Part shown: in pieces, positions 34,059 through 44,936 of the stretch
Numbering within the stretch: the stretch's first letter is position 1
Layout of the letters: the number at the start of each line of letters is the position of its first letter
Assembly: GCA_022791575.1 (NCBI GenBank)
Contig: JAAVZI010000026.1
Span: forward strand, 1-64,000
Direction: 5' to 3'
DNA: 64,000 nucleotides
From: Lachnospiraceae bacterium
Lineage (GTDB): Bacteria > Bacillota > Clostridia > Lachnospirales > Lachnospiraceae
Program-made: the position numbers and the translations under genes
Notes under the pieces: generated by a model
Databases searched by the model: none
Seen by the model: only the letters and a program-made list of their open reading frames with translations
What the model was told of the DNA's origin: nothing

Positions 34059-35336
34059 TTACTCTGCTTTCTTCTGACTGGGCTTGGGTACCATTACAAA
34101 GCTGATAATCAAAGCGATGACATAAAGTGCCAGAGTTACATACAAGACCTTCTGGTATCCGGTCGGATTCACCAGAACTTCATGGCCGTCTACCATTGCG
34201 GTCTTTACCTTACCGAATTTCTCCACAATCCAGTTTGACAGATTATTACCTGTCAAACCTGCAAATGCCCATGCAGACAAGGCAATACCATGAATCGCAC
34301 TGATGGTCTTCATTCCGTAATGATCAGAAAGAAGCGTAGGCAGATTACTGAATCCGCCGCCATATCCAGCGTTAACACAAAGCAGCAGCAGAATAACAAT
34401 CGGCACTAGTTCCCCGGAAATCGCCCCGGTTACCATGGAAATTGCTGTTACGCCAATTGACATTATGAAAATAATCTTATAAATCGTATTTCTGTCCTTC
34501 ATCTTATCTGCCCATGCGGAGAATCCCAGACGTCCTCCGGCATTGGCAACAGCAGTCAGGGAACTGATCAAGCCAACCATAGCTCCAAGACCGATCGCTT
34601 TAATAATTGATTTTTCCTGTGAAATCAGCATCAAACCGCAGGTAATATTAATATAGAACATCAGCCAGATTCCGATAAATGTCTTGGACTTCAAAACACC
34701 GACTGCTTTCTCTCCCTTTGGTGCAGGAGTCTCTACCCAGCCTTCCGGTTTCTTTAACAGCAGATGGCCGATAAACATCATAATAAAATACACAACAGCC
34801 AGAATATAAAACATATTGGCCAGACCAACTGATTTCTGCAGTGCTTCCATAATGGGACTTGCAATAGCCTTCGCTGCACCAAATCCGGCAACAGCAAGAC
34901 CCGTAGCCAGACCCTTACGATCTTCAAACCACAGCATCAAAGTTTTAACCGGCGACAGATAACCAGTTCCAAGGCCGATTCCCATAATTAGGCCATAGCA
35001 TATATATAATCCGATCAAAGCCATGGTAGGGCTGACTGTGCCGTTATGCCCCAGGGAAATAAATAGACCGGAACCTGCCATACCAACAGCAAAACAAACA
35101 GTCGCAATCAAAGAGGAACGATGGATATTTTTCTCCACTACATTTCCCAGAAAAGCTGCAGACATTCCTAAGAAGAAAATCGCAAAGCTAAATGCCCATT
35201 CTACCGCACCTTTTCCGTTTGACAGCCCGATTTCATTCGCTATGGCTTCACTAAATAAGGACCAGCAATATACTGTACCAATACTGCAGTGCAGCAGCAG
35301 CGCCGGAATTGCCGCCCGTACCCATTTGTTATTCAT
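34059..35336 (-). CDS. OFA-family MFS transporter (oxalate/formate antiporter type)
   Basis: A 425-residue major facilitator protein with twelve membrane helices. The start (HCSIGTVYCWSLF), the EWAFSFAIFFLGMSAAF helix and the GLGTGYLSPVKTLMLWF segment are typical of the oxalate:formate antiporter family; the substrate is probably a small carboxylate. I chose the ATG at 35334-35336 behind AAAGGAAAAATGAAGAA. Its own promoter lies just upstream, so it is separate from carAB. Confidence 0.9.
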   Translation of the reverse strand: MNNKWVRAAIPALLLHCSIGTVYCWSLFSEAIANEIGLSNGKGAVEWAFSFAIFFLGMSAAFLGNVVEKNIHRSSLIATVCFAVGMAGSGLFISLGHNGTVSPTMALIGLYICYGLIMGIGLGTGYLSPVKTLMLWFEDRKGLATGLAVAGFGAAKAIASPIMEALQKSVGLANMFYILAVVYFIMMFIGHLLLKKPEGWVETPAPKGEKAVGVLKSKTFIGIWLMFYINITCGLMLISQEKSIIKAIGLGAMVGLISSLTAVANAGGRLGFSAWADKMKDRNTIYKIIFIMSIGVTAISMVTGAISGELVPIVILLLLCVNAGYGGGFSNLPTLLSDHYGMKTISAIHGIALSAWAFAGLTGNNLSNWIVEKFGKVKTAMVDGHEVLVNPTGYQKVLYVTLALYVIALIISFVMVPKPSQKKAE

Positions 35337-35385
35337 TTCTTCATTTTTCCTTTCTTTCACCACACTATTATATGATATCATCAGA

Positions 35386-35414
35386 ATTATACTACCTTTT
35401 TAGATAAAATGCAA
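35386..35414 (-). promoter_or_regulatory. SigA-type promoter of the OFA transporter
   Basis: TTGCAT (35409-35414) and TATAAT (35386-35391) are 17 bp apart on the minus strand. The palindrome ATGATATCAT (35372-35381) sits immediately downstream and could be an operator. Confidence 0.7.
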
Positions 35415-35431
35415 CAAAAATGCCGAAAGGC

Positions 35432-38400
35432 TTACACATTTTTTACGGTAGCAATGTCTATCAGCGATAACTTCTGTTCTTTGACATGTTCTAGGCTGGA
35501 TACAAGTGCATTAGCGGTGTCTAATGAAGTCAATACGTTTACTCCGGTCTCTATCGCATTCCGGCGGATCAGGAAACCATCATGGCTTCTTGTCTTGCCC
35601 TGGCTTGGTGTATCAATGACCAGATCAATCCGATGCCCCAGAATCAGATCTAAGAGATTCGGGGACTCTTCTTCAATTTTATTGGTCTTTACAGCCTTTA
35701 CCCCATTTTCATTGAGGATTCGTGCAGTACTTCTGGTAGCATAGATTTTATAGCCCAGGGCTTGGAAGCGCCGCCCAATTTCTACGGCTTCCAGCTTATC
35801 TGCATCTTTGACGGTAATAATCATTTGTTTATGCTTGGGCAGATCGATGCCTGCTCCCAGAAATGCTTTATATAATGCCTCGTCAAAGGTCTTGGCAATT
35901 CCCAATACCTCGCCGGTTGACTTCATTTCCGGACCAAGGCTGATATCAGCGCCCCGAAGCTTCTCGAAGGAGAATACCGGCATTTTAACTGCGATATAGT
36001 CCGCCTGTGGCTGCAGACCTGGTGTATAGCCCATGCCCTGGATGGTCTCACCGATAATGACCTTCGTGGCCAGCTGGACAATGGGAATTCCTGTTACCTT
36101 GCTGATATAGGGCACAGTACGGCTGGAACGGGGATTGACTTCAATCACATACACTTCACCATCACAGACAATAAATTGGATATTAATCAGGCCGACTACA
36201 TGTAATGCCTTTGCAAGCCGTCTGGTATACTCTACAATTACCTTTTGAATCTTCTCGGAAATCGATTGCGCAGGATAGACGGAAATGCTGTCTCCAGAAT
36301 GGACGCCTGCCCGCTCCACATGTTCCATAATGCCCGGAATCAGAATATCCTCACCATCACAGACCGCATCCACTTCGATCTCCTTGCCGACTAAATACTT
36401 GTCCACCAGTATCGGATGTTCCTGGGCAATTCGATTAATAATGCCGATAAATTCGTCGATGTCCTCATCAGAAATAGCAATCTGCATACCCTGTCCACCT
36501 AGTACATAAGAAGGTCTGACTAAAACTGGATAGCCCAGTTCAGCAGCAGCCGCCTTAGCCTCTTCGGCCGTAAATACCGTTCTTCCGGCTGGCCTTGGAA
36601 TGCAGCATTCCTCTAAAATCTGGTCAAACAACTCCCTATCTTCCGCTGCATCTACATTTTCCGCAGAAGTTCCTAGTATCGGAACCCCCATTTTCATCAG
36701 ACTCTCTGTGAGTTTAATTGCAGTCTGTCCGCCAAATTGTACGACTGCTCCGTCCGGCTTCTCCAGATTCACGATATTTTCTACATCTTCCGGAGTCAGC
36801 GGTTCAAAATACAGTTTATCGGCTATATCAAAGTCCGTGCTGACGGTCTCTGGATTGTTGTTGATAATAATGGTCTCATAGCCTTCTTTGGCAAATGCCC
36901 AAGTACAGTGCACCGAACAGAAATCAAATTCAATTCCCTGCCCAATTCGGATCGGACCGGAACCGAGCACCAGAACCTTTTTCTTCGGCTGGGTCTTTAC
37001 CATTTCGTCCACACTGCCAAAACAGGAATAATAATAAGGTGTAGTAGCCTCAAACTCAGCAGCACAGGTATCTACCATCTTAAAAGCTGCCGTAATCTGG
37101 TTTACATAACGAAGTTTTTTTACTTCGTCTTCGGTCTTACCGGACAGCCGCGCAATCACTATATCCGGGAACTCCAGACGCTTGGCCTCTCTCAGCAGTT
37201 CCACAGTCAGTGGTTCTGTCAGCAGTCGCTGTTCCATTTCTACCAGAATCGCGATTTTATCAATAAACCAGAAGTCAATCCTTGTAATCTCATGAATCGT
37301 TTCATAAGAAATGCCCTTACGGACAGCTTCAGCAATTACAAAGATTCTGCGGTCATCTACACGAGCCAGTGCTTCTAAAAGTTCTTCCTCATCCAACCCA
37401 GTAAAGTCATAGACATCCTTGTTGTCAGCCGTATGTGCCGTGTGCTGATTATTCTTATGTGTTATGCTCTTAGGTATCAGACTGTCCACATGCTGCTCCA
37501 GAGAACGAAGTGCTTTCATCAGGGCTCCTTCGAAATTGGTACATATGCTCATGACCTCTCCAGTTGCTTTCATTTGTGTCGTCAAGGTCCGCTTAGCCTG
37601 GATAAATTTATCAAAAGGCAGCCGGGGAATCTTTACAACACAGTAATCCAACATCGGCTCGAAACTAGCAAAGGTCTTGCCAGTAACGGCATTTTTAATC
37701 TCGTCCAATGTATAGCCCAATGCAATCTTAGCAGCCACTTTGGCAATTGGGTAACCAGTCGCCTTAGAGGCCAGGGCAGAAGAACGGCTGACACGCGGAT
37801 TCACTTCAATGACACAGTATTCAAAGCTGTCTGGCTTCAAAGCATACTGGACATTGCATCCACCAGTAATATTCAATTCGCTGATGATATTCAGAGCCGA
37901 ACTTCGCAGCATCTGGTATTCTCGATCCCCCAAGGTCTGGGAAGGCGCAACAACAATGCTATCTCCGGTATGCACACCGACCGGGTCGATATTTTCCATA
38001 TTGCAGACGGTAATGCAGTTGCCGTTTCCGTCCCGCATAACCTCATATTCCACTTCTTTCCATCCAGCAATGCACCGTTCTACCAGCACCTGTCCTACCC
38101 GGCTTAAGCGCAATCCATTAGATAAAATGTCAATCAGCTCTTCCTGGTTATGGGCAATACCGCCGCCGCTTCCGCCCAGAGTATAAGCAGGCCGAAGCAC
38201 AACCGGATAGCCGATTGTATTTGTAAAGCGGATGCCGTCTTCCACGTTGTTGACAACTTCCGAGGCCGCGCAGGGTTCGCCGATCTTTTCCATGGTTTCT
38301 TTAAACGCTTCCCTGTCTTCTGCCTTGAATATAGTTTCTGCCGTAGTTCCAATTAACCGAACTCCCTGTTCTTCCAAAAACCCAGACTCCGCAAGTTCCA

Positions 38401-38698
38401 TACCGAGATTCAGCCCAGCTTGGCCTCCCAGAGTCGGCAGAATACTGTCTGGTTTTTCTTTTAAGATAATCTGTTCTAATACATTTACGGTCAGCGGTTC
38501 GATATAAACCCGGTCCGCAATATCTTTATCCGTCATAATGGTTGCCGGATTCGAATTCACCAATACAACCTCCACACCCTCTTCCTTCAGGGAGCGGCAA
38601 GCCTGTGTGCCTGCATAATCAAATTCTGCTGCCTGGCCGATTACAATGGGGCCGGAACCAATGACCATTACTTTTTTAATATGGGGATTCTTAGGCAT
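35432..38698 (-). CDS. carB: Carbamoyl phosphate synthase, large chain
   Basis: Makes carbamoyl phosphate from glutamine-derived ammonia, bicarbonate and two ATP, feeding both arginine and pyrimidine synthesis. The 1088-residue length is normal. It shows the duplicated ATP-grasp halves (first from [20 protein letters not shown]; second from [20 protein letters not shown] at about 570) and a C-terminal MGS-like allosteric domain (about 950-1070). Its start overlaps the carA stop by 8 bp. Just past its stop is a short stem (GCC TTTC GGC) followed by T-rich sequence. Confidence 0.97.
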   Translation of the reverse strand: MPKNPHIKKVMVIGSGPIVIGQAAEFDYAGTQACRSLKEEGVEVVLVNSNPATIMTDKDIADRVYIEPLTVNVLEQIILKEKPDSILPTLGGQAGLNLGMELAESGFLEEQGVRLIGTTAETIFKAEDREAFKETMEKIGEPCAASEVVNNVEDGIRFTNTIGYPVVLRPAYTLGGSGGGIAHNQEELIDILSNGLRLSRVGQVLVERCIAGWKEVEYEVMRDGNGNCITVCNMENIDPVGVHTGDSIVVAPSQTLGDREYQMLRSSALNIISELNITGGCNVQYALKPDSFEYCVIEVNPRVSRSSALASKATGYPIAKVAAKIALGYTLDEIKNAVTGKTFASFEPMLDYCVVKIPRLPFDKFIQAKRTLTTQMKATGEVMSICTNFEGALMKALRSLEQHVDSLIPKSITHKNNQHTAHTADNKDVYDFTGLDEEELLEALARVDDRRIFVIAEAVRKGISYETIHEITRIDFWFIDKIAILVEMEQRLLTEPLTVELLREAKRLEFPDIVIARLSGKTEDEVKKLRYVNQITAAFKMVDTCAAEFEATTPYYYSCFGSVDEMVKTQPKKKVLVLGSGPIRIGQGIEFDFCSVHCTWAFAKEGYETIIINNNPETVSTDFDIADKLYFEPLTPEDVENIVNLEKPDGAVVQFGGQTAIKLTESLMKMGVPILGTSAENVDAAEDRELFDQILEECCIPRPAGRTVFTAEEAKAAAAELGYPVLVRPSYVLGGQGMQIAISDEDIDEFIGIINRIAQEHPILVDKYLVGKEIEVDAVCDGEDILIPGIMEHVERAGVHSGDSISVYPAQSISEKIQKVIVEYTRRLAKALHVVGLINIQFIVCDGEVYVIEVNPRSSRTVPYISKVTGIPIVQLATKVIIGETIQGMGYTPGLQPQADYIAVKMPVFSFEKLRGADISLGPEMKSTGEVLGIAKTFDEALYKAFLGAGIDLPKHKQMIITVKDADKLEAVEIGRRFQALGYKIYATRSTARILNENGVKAVKTNKIEEESPNLLDLILGHRIDLVIDTPSQGKTRSHDGFLIRRNAIETGVNVLTSLDTANALVSSLEHVKEQKLSLIDIATVKNV

Positions 38699-39785
38699 GA
38701 CTTACCTCCATCATCTTTAGAAATTTATCAAACAGAAACTCCGAGTCCTGCGGCCCTGGACACGCCTCCGGGTGGAACTGTACCGTAAGAATATTTTTGT
38801 TCTTATAACGGATTCCCTCAATCGTCCCATCGTTGACATTGACAAAGCCCGGTTCTGCTACCGACGCATCCATCGTCTTCATATCAACTACATACCCATG
38901 GTTCTGTGAGGAAATATAGACCCGGCCGGTTTCCAGATCCTTAACTGGATGGTTGCCGCCGCGGTGGCCATACTTCATCTTATGGGTGTCGCCGCCCATT
39001 GCCAGTGCCATCAGCTGGTGACCCAGACAAATAGCAAAAATCGGAACATCAGTTCGGTACAGCTGTTTTAACTCTTCTATAATAGAGGTACATGCTTTCG
39101 GATCTCCTGGACCGTTGGACAGCATAATTCCGTCTGGCTCTGCTTCCAGAATTTCCTGTGCGCTGGTACCGGCTGGATAAATTGTAACTTCACAGCCCCG
39201 CTTTGATAAGGAACGTGCAATGTTCTTCTTAGCTCCCAAATCTAATAGGGCGACTCTGCGGACTGCGCCGGCAGTTTTCCCCTGTGCCGGCAGTACTGAC
39301 TTTTCCCGGCAGGTCACCTTCTCTACTACATTTCCTGTGGTGTAACCTTTTAGCCTTACCATACTATCATCCAGATTATAATTCTCATTGGTGGTAATCA
39401 TGCCATTCATGGTTCCTTTTTCCCGCAGGATTTTAGTCAGTGCCCTTGTGTCGATTCCGGCGATACCAGGAATCCCATTCTTCTCCAGAAAATGCTGAAT
39501 CGTTTCTTCGCTTCTAAAATTACTTGGAAGCCTTGAAAGCTCCCGCACGATAAATCCAGAGCACCAGGGTCTGACTGACTCCATATCTTCATAGCAAATT
39601 CCATAATTTCCGATTAGCGGGTAAGTCATTGCCACTGCCTGTCCCGCATAAGACGGATCGGTCAGTACTTCCAGATATCCTGTCATCGACGTGTTAAACA
39701 CGATTTCGCTGATGACTTCCTTCGCAGCGCCGATGCTAGTCCCGGTAAACACATTGCCATCTTCCAAAATCAAAAAAGCTTTCAT
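38691..39785 (-). CDS. carA: Carbamoyl phosphate synthase, small (glutaminase) chain
   Basis: The glutamine amidotransferase chain that passes ammonia to CarB. The 364-residue protein has the CarA N-terminal domain ([16 protein letters not shown]) and a class-I amidotransferase domain with nucleophile C253 ([11 protein letters not shown]) and the catalytic [21 protein letters not shown] lies upstream of the ATG. It forms an operon with carB behind a clear promoter; no PyrR or ArgR site is evident. Confidence 0.97.
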   Translation of the reverse strand: MKAFLILEDGNVFTGTSIGAAKEVISEIVFNTSMTGYLEVLTDPSYAGQAVAMTYPLIGNYGICYEDMESVRPWCSGFIVRELSRLPSNFRSEETIQHFLEKNGIPGIAGIDTRALTKILREKGTMNGMITTNENYNLDDSMVRLKGYTTGNVVEKVTCREKSVLPAQGKTAGAVRRVALLDLGAKKNIARSLSKRGCEVTIYPAGTSAQEILEAEPDGIMLSNGPGDPKACTSIIEELKQLYRTDVPIFAICLGHQLMALAMGGDTHKMKYGHRGGNHPVKDLETGRVYISSQNHGYVVDMKTMDASVAEPGFVNVNDGTIEGIRYKNKNILTVQFHPEACPGPQDSEFLFDKFLKMMEVSHA

Positions 39786-39845
39786 CTTCGCACACTTTTT
39801 CCTTTCTGAACCTCTGTCTCTGTATCAACATCCTTAATCTTCAAG

Positions 39846-39874
39846 ATTTTACCACATTCAACTGGATATTTCAA
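39846..39874 (-). promoter_or_regulatory. SigA-type promoter of carAB
   Basis: TTGAAA (39869-39874) and TAAAAT (39846-39851) are 17 bp apart on the minus strand, about 60 bp before the carA ATG. Confidence 0.65.
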
Positions 39875-39992
39875 CTGGTTTTGTTGGAAAAAGGCAGACA
39901 CAAGTACATAAAATCAGTACTATCGATGCTGAAATACTTTAAAATAAGTAGAAATAGGATACTTTGAAATCATTGCTATAAACAATTGATTG

Positions 39993-40799
39993 TTAATCAA
40001 CATGAAACCACTGCTCTTTGTTAGCAACACGGATTAACGCCGGTTCTAATGTCATGATTGTCTTTTCTTTATTAAATGTAACGGTTACGGTTTTCCAATT
40101 GTCGCCATATGTATTTACTTTAATTTTATTACCACTTATCACTTTATAAGGAAATGTATCTACCGTTGTATCCATCCATGAGTATTCTGTCTCTAATCTA
40201 TATTCTATTTCATCTTCTGAAAAATCTAATATGCATAAAATATAAACACCATTTTCCCCTTTTACTGTTGACCAATCACGCAGGAGTTCTTTTTTTAAAT
40301 TAGAAGATTGAATAGAATTCATAACGAATAACCCCATTAATATTGCTGCTGCAATCATTATACCAGTTCTGATTCGTTTCTTACTCTTAATCATTCTACT
40401 GTTTACATAATTAAAATTAAACCTTGTTCCACAATGAGCGCAAAACCAAGAACCAAATGGGGATTTTTTTCCACAATTCACACATAAAAGTCCTTCCTTT
40501 TCACTCTCCATATTGCTTTTAACTAGGTTATTTTCTTCTATCTCAGTAAAATCCTTTAAATTACCTTCCTGGATATTCCCACAAGAACATTTCCAATATA
40601 TCTTTTCATTCCCATCATCTAAGAAATTACCACATTCTTTACATTTCAATGTTCCATTCGTATTACCAACTTTTTGCTTTTCTAAAACTTTTAACACATT
40701 CGATATGAAAACAGGATAGTTTTTATCGCAATAATTACATTTCCATATTACTTTATCATTCTTTTGGGGCATATTCCCACACTTTCTACATCCAGCCAT
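39993..40799 (-). CDS. Multi-zinc-ribbon membrane protein
   Basis: A 268-residue protein I cannot assign to a named family. It has three zinc-ribbon-like modules with paired cysteines: CRKC/CNYC (4-24), CKEC/CSC (53-72) and CVNC/CAHC (about 105-122). One membrane helix follows (about 144-160) and then a C-terminal beta-rich domain of about 100 residues. The layout (ribbons inside, soluble domain outside) is common in Firmicutes envelope proteins of unknown role. GGGAGGTATAT precedes the ATG. It is more AT-rich than its neighbours. Confidence 0.75.
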   Translation of the reverse strand: MAGCRKCGNMPQKNDKVIWKCNYCDKNYPVFISNVLKVLEKQKVGNTNGTLKCKECGNFLDDGNEKIYWKCSCGNIQEGNLKDFTEIEENNLVKSNMESEKEGLLCVNCGKKSPFGSWFCAHCGTRFNFNYVNSRMIKSKKRIRTGIMIAAAILMGLFVMNSIQSSNLKKELLRDWSTVKGENGVYILCILDFSEDEIEYRLETEYSWMDTTVDTFPYKVISGNKIKVNTYGDNWKTVTVTFNKEKTIMTLEPALIRVANKEQWFHVD

Positions 40800-40855
40800 A
40801 TATACCTCCCATAGTTCACCAATTTCATAACTTTTTTATCCTACCGGACAATTTT

Positions 40856-40884
40856 ATTATACAAAATATTACAAAAATTGGCAA
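40856..40884 (-). promoter_or_regulatory. SigA-type promoter of the zinc-ribbon gene
   Basis: TTGCCA (40879-40884) and TATAAT (40856-40861), spacer 17 bp, minus strand. Upstream, TAAGAGCA/TGCTCTTA (about 40888-40936) forms an 8-bp hairpin with a long loop that could end transcription coming from the MATE gene. Confidence 0.65.
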
Positions 40885-40998
40885 TAAATAAGAGCACCAT
40901 TCACTATATTTCTACAGTAGATTATGCTCTTATAAAGATACTTAACTATAAAAAATTGCTTTTGACAATATTTTGTTTCAGTATATTATTAACATCAA

Positions 40999-41132
40999 TC
41001 ATTCTTCCCTCTGTTTTGGATCTTCGAGCTGGAAATATTCTTCCCAGGGAAACTCCTCATTTTCTTCTGGCGTCAAAAATCAGAGGATTTAGCTGTAATA
41101 AAATGTATTTTCCCAAATTCTAAATCTGCCAT
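40999..41132 (-). pseudogene. Small frameshifted gene after the MATE exporter
   Basis: An ATG at 41130-41132 opens MADLEFGKIHFITAKSSDF and then stops. The +1 frame continues LTPEENEEFPWEEYFQLEDP and so on to a TGA at 40999-41001. Adding one T in the T5 run at the junction would join both into a single acidic protein of about 44 residues. No ribosome binding site is evident. It may be a broken small gene or a sequencing error in a homopolymer. Confidence 0.4.
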
Positions 41133-41142
41133 GAATCCATGT

Positions 41143-42486
41143 TCAAACATGCTCTGGGCTGGTTCTCTCTTTGCGGCGGCAGTAAAGATAATAGGGTATT
41201 TCTACTAAAAGCATCAGCGACCACCCGCCGGCACTGGCATATGCCACGCCGTTTAATCCGATTCGCGGGACAAGTACATAGACGAGCGCTACCCGGATTC
41301 CTGTCTGAATTAGAGTGCCCAGCAATGTCATTTTCATGTTCTTTCGCCCGCGGAAGTATCCCTGCATGCCGTTAGTCATTGCCGGAAACAGGTAGAAAAA
41401 TGACATAATCCCGAAATAAATGATTCCCAGTTCTACAACTGCCCCCTCCTGACTGGATACAAACAGGCTCATTATCGGCTTACGCAGACACAACAGTATG
41501 CTGCAGATTACCACCCAGTAGCCTGCTTCCAATAACAGGCCTAGACGGAAGCCCTGCTCCATTCGTTCGCGCTTTCCCGCACCTTCGTTTTGTGCCACGA
41601 AGGTTGTGATACCGCTTGCTATACTTTGTTCCGGCAGACAGGCATAGTCGTCCAGGCGGTTGATTGCGTTAAATGCTGCCATAACATCGACGCCTAGAGA
41701 ATTGACCGTTCCCTGGATCATCAATTTGCCAATTGGCTGACAAGCCTGCTGAAGCGCGGTGACGCCGCCGTATTGAAGCGTCTGCTTGAGCAATCCCCGG
41801 TCTGCACGGAATTCATGGCGGCGGATCTGCAGCAGCGGTATTTTTTGGTAGACATATCGGATACATAGGATGGCCGAAAGGGCCTCTGCAACTACGGTAG
41901 TCAGAGCGCAGCAGACGATTCCAAAATGAAAGAGACTGATGAAAATCAGATCCAGCAGGCCGTTTAATACCGAACAAAACGCTAGGAATTTGAGCGGTGT
42001 TTTGGAATCTCCGATACTTTTTAATGCTGAGGATACTGCATTGTAGAAAAAGGTAAACGGCAGTCCGGCAAAGACAATCCGCAGATACGTCTTGGCAGTT
42101 CCCAATAGTTCTGGCGGCACCTGCAGCATGCGCAGCAGCGGATCTGCAGCGAGAATGCCCAGAGTCATTACCAGTAGGGAAAAATAGAGTCCGAATACCA
42201 TGGTGGTTGACAGTTCCCGCTTTAGTAATTCCTGCTTTCCGCCGCCATAGAAATGGCTCATTAGAACTGATGAACCAATGCATAGGCCTGATATTCCCAG
42301 AATCATCAGGTTCATCACTGGGCTTGCTGTTCCGACTGCGGCCAGTGCTTCCTTGCCGATCAACTGTCCGACAATCATAGAATCTACTGCATTGTATGTA
42401 AGCTGAAATAGATTTCCTAAAATCAGGGGGACTGCATAGGAAACTAACTGGCGTGGGATGTTTCCTTCTGTCATATTTTGAGCCAT
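41143..42486 (-). CDS. MATE-family efflux pump
   Basis: A 447-residue multidrug/toxic-compound exporter with twelve helices in two related halves; the start (IPRQLVSYAVPLILGNLFQL) and NAVDSMIVGQLIG (31-43) are diagnostic. Unlike the broken homologue at 8493 it is complete. It starts 5 bp after the chemoreceptor stop, without a strong ribosome binding site, so it is probably translationally coupled to it. Confidence 0.92.
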   Translation of the reverse strand: MAQNMTEGNIPRQLVSYAVPLILGNLFQLTYNAVDSMIVGQLIGKEALAAVGTASPVMNLMILGISGLCIGSSVLMSHFYGGGKQELLKRELSTTMVFGLYFSLLVMTLGILAADPLLRMLQVPPELLGTAKTYLRIVFAGLPFTFFYNAVSSALKSIGDSKTPLKFLAFCSVLNGLLDLIFISLFHFGIVCCALTTVVAEALSAILCIRYVYQKIPLLQIRRHEFRADRGLLKQTLQYGGVTALQQACQPIGKLMIQGTVNSLGVDVMAAFNAINRLDDYACLPEQSIASGITTFVAQNEGAGKRERMEQGFRLGLLLEAGYWVVICSILLCLRKPIMSLFVSSQEGAVVELGIIYFGIMSFFYLFPAMTNGMQGYFRGRKNMKMTLLGTLIQTGIRVALVYVLVPRIGLNGVAYASAGGWSLMLLVEIPYYLYCRRKERTSPEHV

Positions 42487-42491
42487 AGATC

Positions 42492-44195
42492 TTAAATCAC
42501 AAACTTATCCATCAGGCCCACCATCAGCTCTACCTGGCCGCTCTGCTCCTCACTAATTGCCGCTGTCTCTTCTGAAGTTGCAGCATTGTTATCCACGGCT
42601 TCTGAAATATGACCTAGATCTTCGTCAATTTTCTTCATATACTGAACGTTTAATTCCAGAACATCAGAAATCTGAGACATTTTCTCTGTCGCCAGTTTGG
42701 CACCTTCCATTACCTGTCCCATATTCTCAGCCGTCTCATCTGCAATGCCAATTCCCCGTTCTACGGCAGATACGGTCATTTCAATCAGCCTTGTTGTCTC
42801 ACCGGCAGATCTTGCCGACTCTTCCGCCAGATTCTTCACTTGCTCTGCCACAACTGCAAAGCCCCTGCCTGCCTCACCAGCACGTGCAGCTTCAATAGCA
42901 GCATTTAATGACAGCAGGTTCGTCTGCGTTGCAATGTCCTCAATGGCTCCAATAATTGCATTGATTTCTTCTGAACATTTTCGAATTTCATTGACTGCCT
43001 CTTTTAATTCCTGCATTTTTCCATTGCCAACCATCAGTGTCTCACCTGCCTGAGAAGCAATTTCCACACATTCTCTGGCATCGGTTGAATTTTTGTCCAT
43101 ATCTGAATACAAATTCTCTGTCAGAACTGACAAGTCTGAAACCGTTGTTGCCTGTACCGTACTAGCCTCAGCCAAGTTCGAAGCTGCATCGGCAAGCTGC
43201 AGGGAACCGCCTTTAATCTGCTCAGACATATCACGCAGCGTATGTAACGTATGGCGGATTTCTTCGCTGATTTTATAGAAGGACTCTCGAATGGCAGAAA
43301 ATTCTCCGACATAGTTCTGCTCTAAGGCAATGTCATAATTTCCATCTCCCATCTGCCCTAAAACGTTCGTAATCTCACCAATAATTTTCACTAGATTCTC
43401 TTTCATAAACTGAATGGCAGAAACCATAATTCCTACCTCACTGTCATCTGCCTTCAAATCAAATTCCTTATGTAGATCCCCTTCAGACATAGCAACCATC
43501 TGGTCAGAAACTTTCGTAATCGGTACCAACAGCTCTTCTCTTGAAAATTTATTGGAAACAATAATTTGATAAATTACATAGAAGAATGACAACAGGAACA
43601 ATAGTTCTACAATCATCTGCAGAATAACCACTACATTCTTCTTCGCTTCCAGTCGATCCTGAATCTGATTAATTGCCTTATCTGTCTGAGAATTGATGGT
43701 TGCAATATCCCTTCCATACTGTGAACCAAATACATATTCCACTGCTTCTTCCTGGTCGCCGGAAGCAACCGCAGCCATTGCCTTCTCTTCTAATGGAACA
43801 AGACTGTCTGATAATTCGGCAATCTGCTCCATTTCATTCCACTCCTCATCGGTAATATCATTTTCTTTTAATCCTGCCCAGGCATGATCTCTATTTTTAT
43901 CTTCATTAAGTTCTCTCATATAATCATCATAATAATCTCGGTCTCCAGTTACTGCATATGCCTGCACCGCATAAGTCAGTGCTTTGGACCCTAGGCGGTA
44001 CTGATTCAGCAGCTGATTCGTCTCTAACTGGTCTCCCTCCACCAGCATGACATAAAAATTCGCTGCGATTGATACAACCAGCAAAATTCCTCCTATGACT
44101 AAAGCCATAATGGATCTTTTTACAATCATCCGCAAACGAAACTCTTGGCTGTTTTTGCTTAGTGTGCCAGCATTTCTCTTGTTATCGTTACTCAT
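42492..44195 (-). CDS. Methyl-accepting chemotaxis protein (4-helix-bundle sensor type)
   Basis: A 567-residue chemoreceptor. Membrane helix 1 is about 29-52, the extracytoplasmic part (about 53-185) is helical like 4HB_MCP sensors, helix 2 is about 187-212, then HAMP (about 215-270) and a cytoplasmic signalling hairpin with the CheA/CheW tip [20 protein letters not shown], then [30 protein letters not shown] precedes the ATG. It is followed at once by the MATE exporter, hinting at co-regulated sensing and export. Confidence 0.94.
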   Translation of the reverse strand: MSNDNKRNAGTLSKNSQEFRLRMIVKRSIMALVIGGILLVVSIAANFYVMLVEGDQLETNQLLNQYRLGSKALTYAVQAYAVTGDRDYYDDYMRELNEDKNRDHAWAGLKENDITDEEWNEMEQIAELSDSLVPLEEKAMAAVASGDQEEAVEYVFGSQYGRDIATINSQTDKAINQIQDRLEAKKNVVVILQMIVELLFLLSFFYVIYQIIVSNKFSREELLVPITKVSDQMVAMSEGDLHKEFDLKADDSEVGIMVSAIQFMKENLVKIIGEITNVLGQMGDGNYDIALEQNYVGEFSAIRESFYKISEEIRHTLHTLRDMSEQIKGGSLQLADAASNLAEASTVQATTVSDLSVLTENLYSDMDKNSTDARECVEIASQAGETLMVGNGKMQELKEAVNEIRKCSEEINAIIGAIEDIATQTNLLSLNAAIEAARAGEAGRGFAVVAEQVKNLAEESARSAGETTRLIEMTVSAVERGIGIADETAENMGQVMEGAKLATEKMSQISDVLELNVQYMKKIDEDLGHISEAVDNNAATSEETAAISEEQSGQVELMVGLMDKFVI

Positions 44196-44257
44196 ATTCT
44201 TACCTCCATGATTAAAATGTGTTTCTTCCGTACAAAACTACCATACTTTATTATATA

Positions 44258-44286
44258 ATTTTAACAAATAGATGGGAGATTGTCCA
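44258..44286 (-). promoter_or_regulatory. Promoter of the chemoreceptor-MATE unit
   Basis: TGGACA (44281-44286) and TAAAAT (44258-44263), 17-bp spacer, minus strand, about 60 bp upstream of the ATG. Confidence 0.45.
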
Positions 44287-44305
44287 GATATTTTTGTAAA
44301 TAATG

Positions 44306-44348
44306 TAAAAAAGCCCTGTAACACCTCAATCGGTTGACAGAGCTTTTC
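44306..44348 (-). terminator. Terminator after the amidase gene
   Basis: AAAAGCTCTGT and ACAGGGCTTTTTT pair with one mismatch and a T-run on the minus strand, about 45 bp after the amidase stop. Confidence 0.7.
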
Positions 44349-44390
44349 TTTATGAAACTATTTCTATGACAAGTATTCATTCTTCACTAT

Positions 44391-44924
44391 TTAGGATTCC
44401 ACTGCATGAATCCCTTCTGCAATCAGATTGGCCACAGCGCCAATCTCTTCACCTCTTGTGCAGTCTTCCAGGTTCGTGCAGAAAAAGCACTCAATTAGAA
44501 TAGCTGGTGCCTTAGTACGGTTCAGCATATAGAGATTATCTTTTTTCTTAGCGCCCCGGTTTTTAAATCGCATGCCAAGGCGGTTAGTTACGGAAACTGC
44601 AAATGGTTTTCCACGGCTGGTCTTATAATAGACTTCGCAGCCATTTGCCTGCTTATCGTCAAATGCATTGAGATGAAGTTCAGCACACAAATCATATTTT
44701 TTCTTATGTTCTAAGGGAATTTTATAGTTCTGTTCCTCTTTTGAAGATTGGAACTTATATTCGGGACAGATAATTAAATCTGTCTCATGGCCTTTCTGTA
44801 TCAGATATTGTTGCAGAAGATAACCCATTTTTTTGCAATACTGATATTCATTGACGATTCCGTCCGCAGATGTAATCGCTCCGCTTTTTAGTATACTGTG
44901 GCCTATGCTTAAAAAAATTTTCAT
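44391..44924 (-). CDS. N-acetylmuramoyl-L-alanine amidase (Amidase_3)
   Basis: A 177-residue zinc amidase that cuts the peptide from glycan in peptidoglycan. The zinc ligands and catalytic residues H9 (SIGHS), E26, H84 (ELHLNAFDD) and E145 (LIECFFCTN) are all present. There is no signal peptide, so it acts in a compartment reached without Sec export (for example in the sporangium) or is released by lysis. It follows the SleC-like gene by 12 bp behind AGGGGGGAT, supporting a joint cortex-lytic role. Confidence 0.88.
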   Translation of the reverse strand: MKIFLSIGHSILKSGAITSADGIVNEYQYCKKMGYLLQQYLIQKGHETDLIICPEYKFQSSKEEQNYKIPLEHKKKYDLCAELHLNAFDDKQANGCEVYYKTSRGKPFAVSVTNRLGMRFKNRGAKKKDNLYMLNRTKAPAILIECFFCTNLEDCTRGEEIGAVANLIAEGIHAVES

Positions 44925-44936
44925 TCTTTATCCCCC

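Noticed and set aside
39786..39992. PyrR attenuator or ArgR site in front of carAB
   Set aside because: No anti-terminator/terminator pair or ArgR palindrome was visible; only a plain promoter was found.
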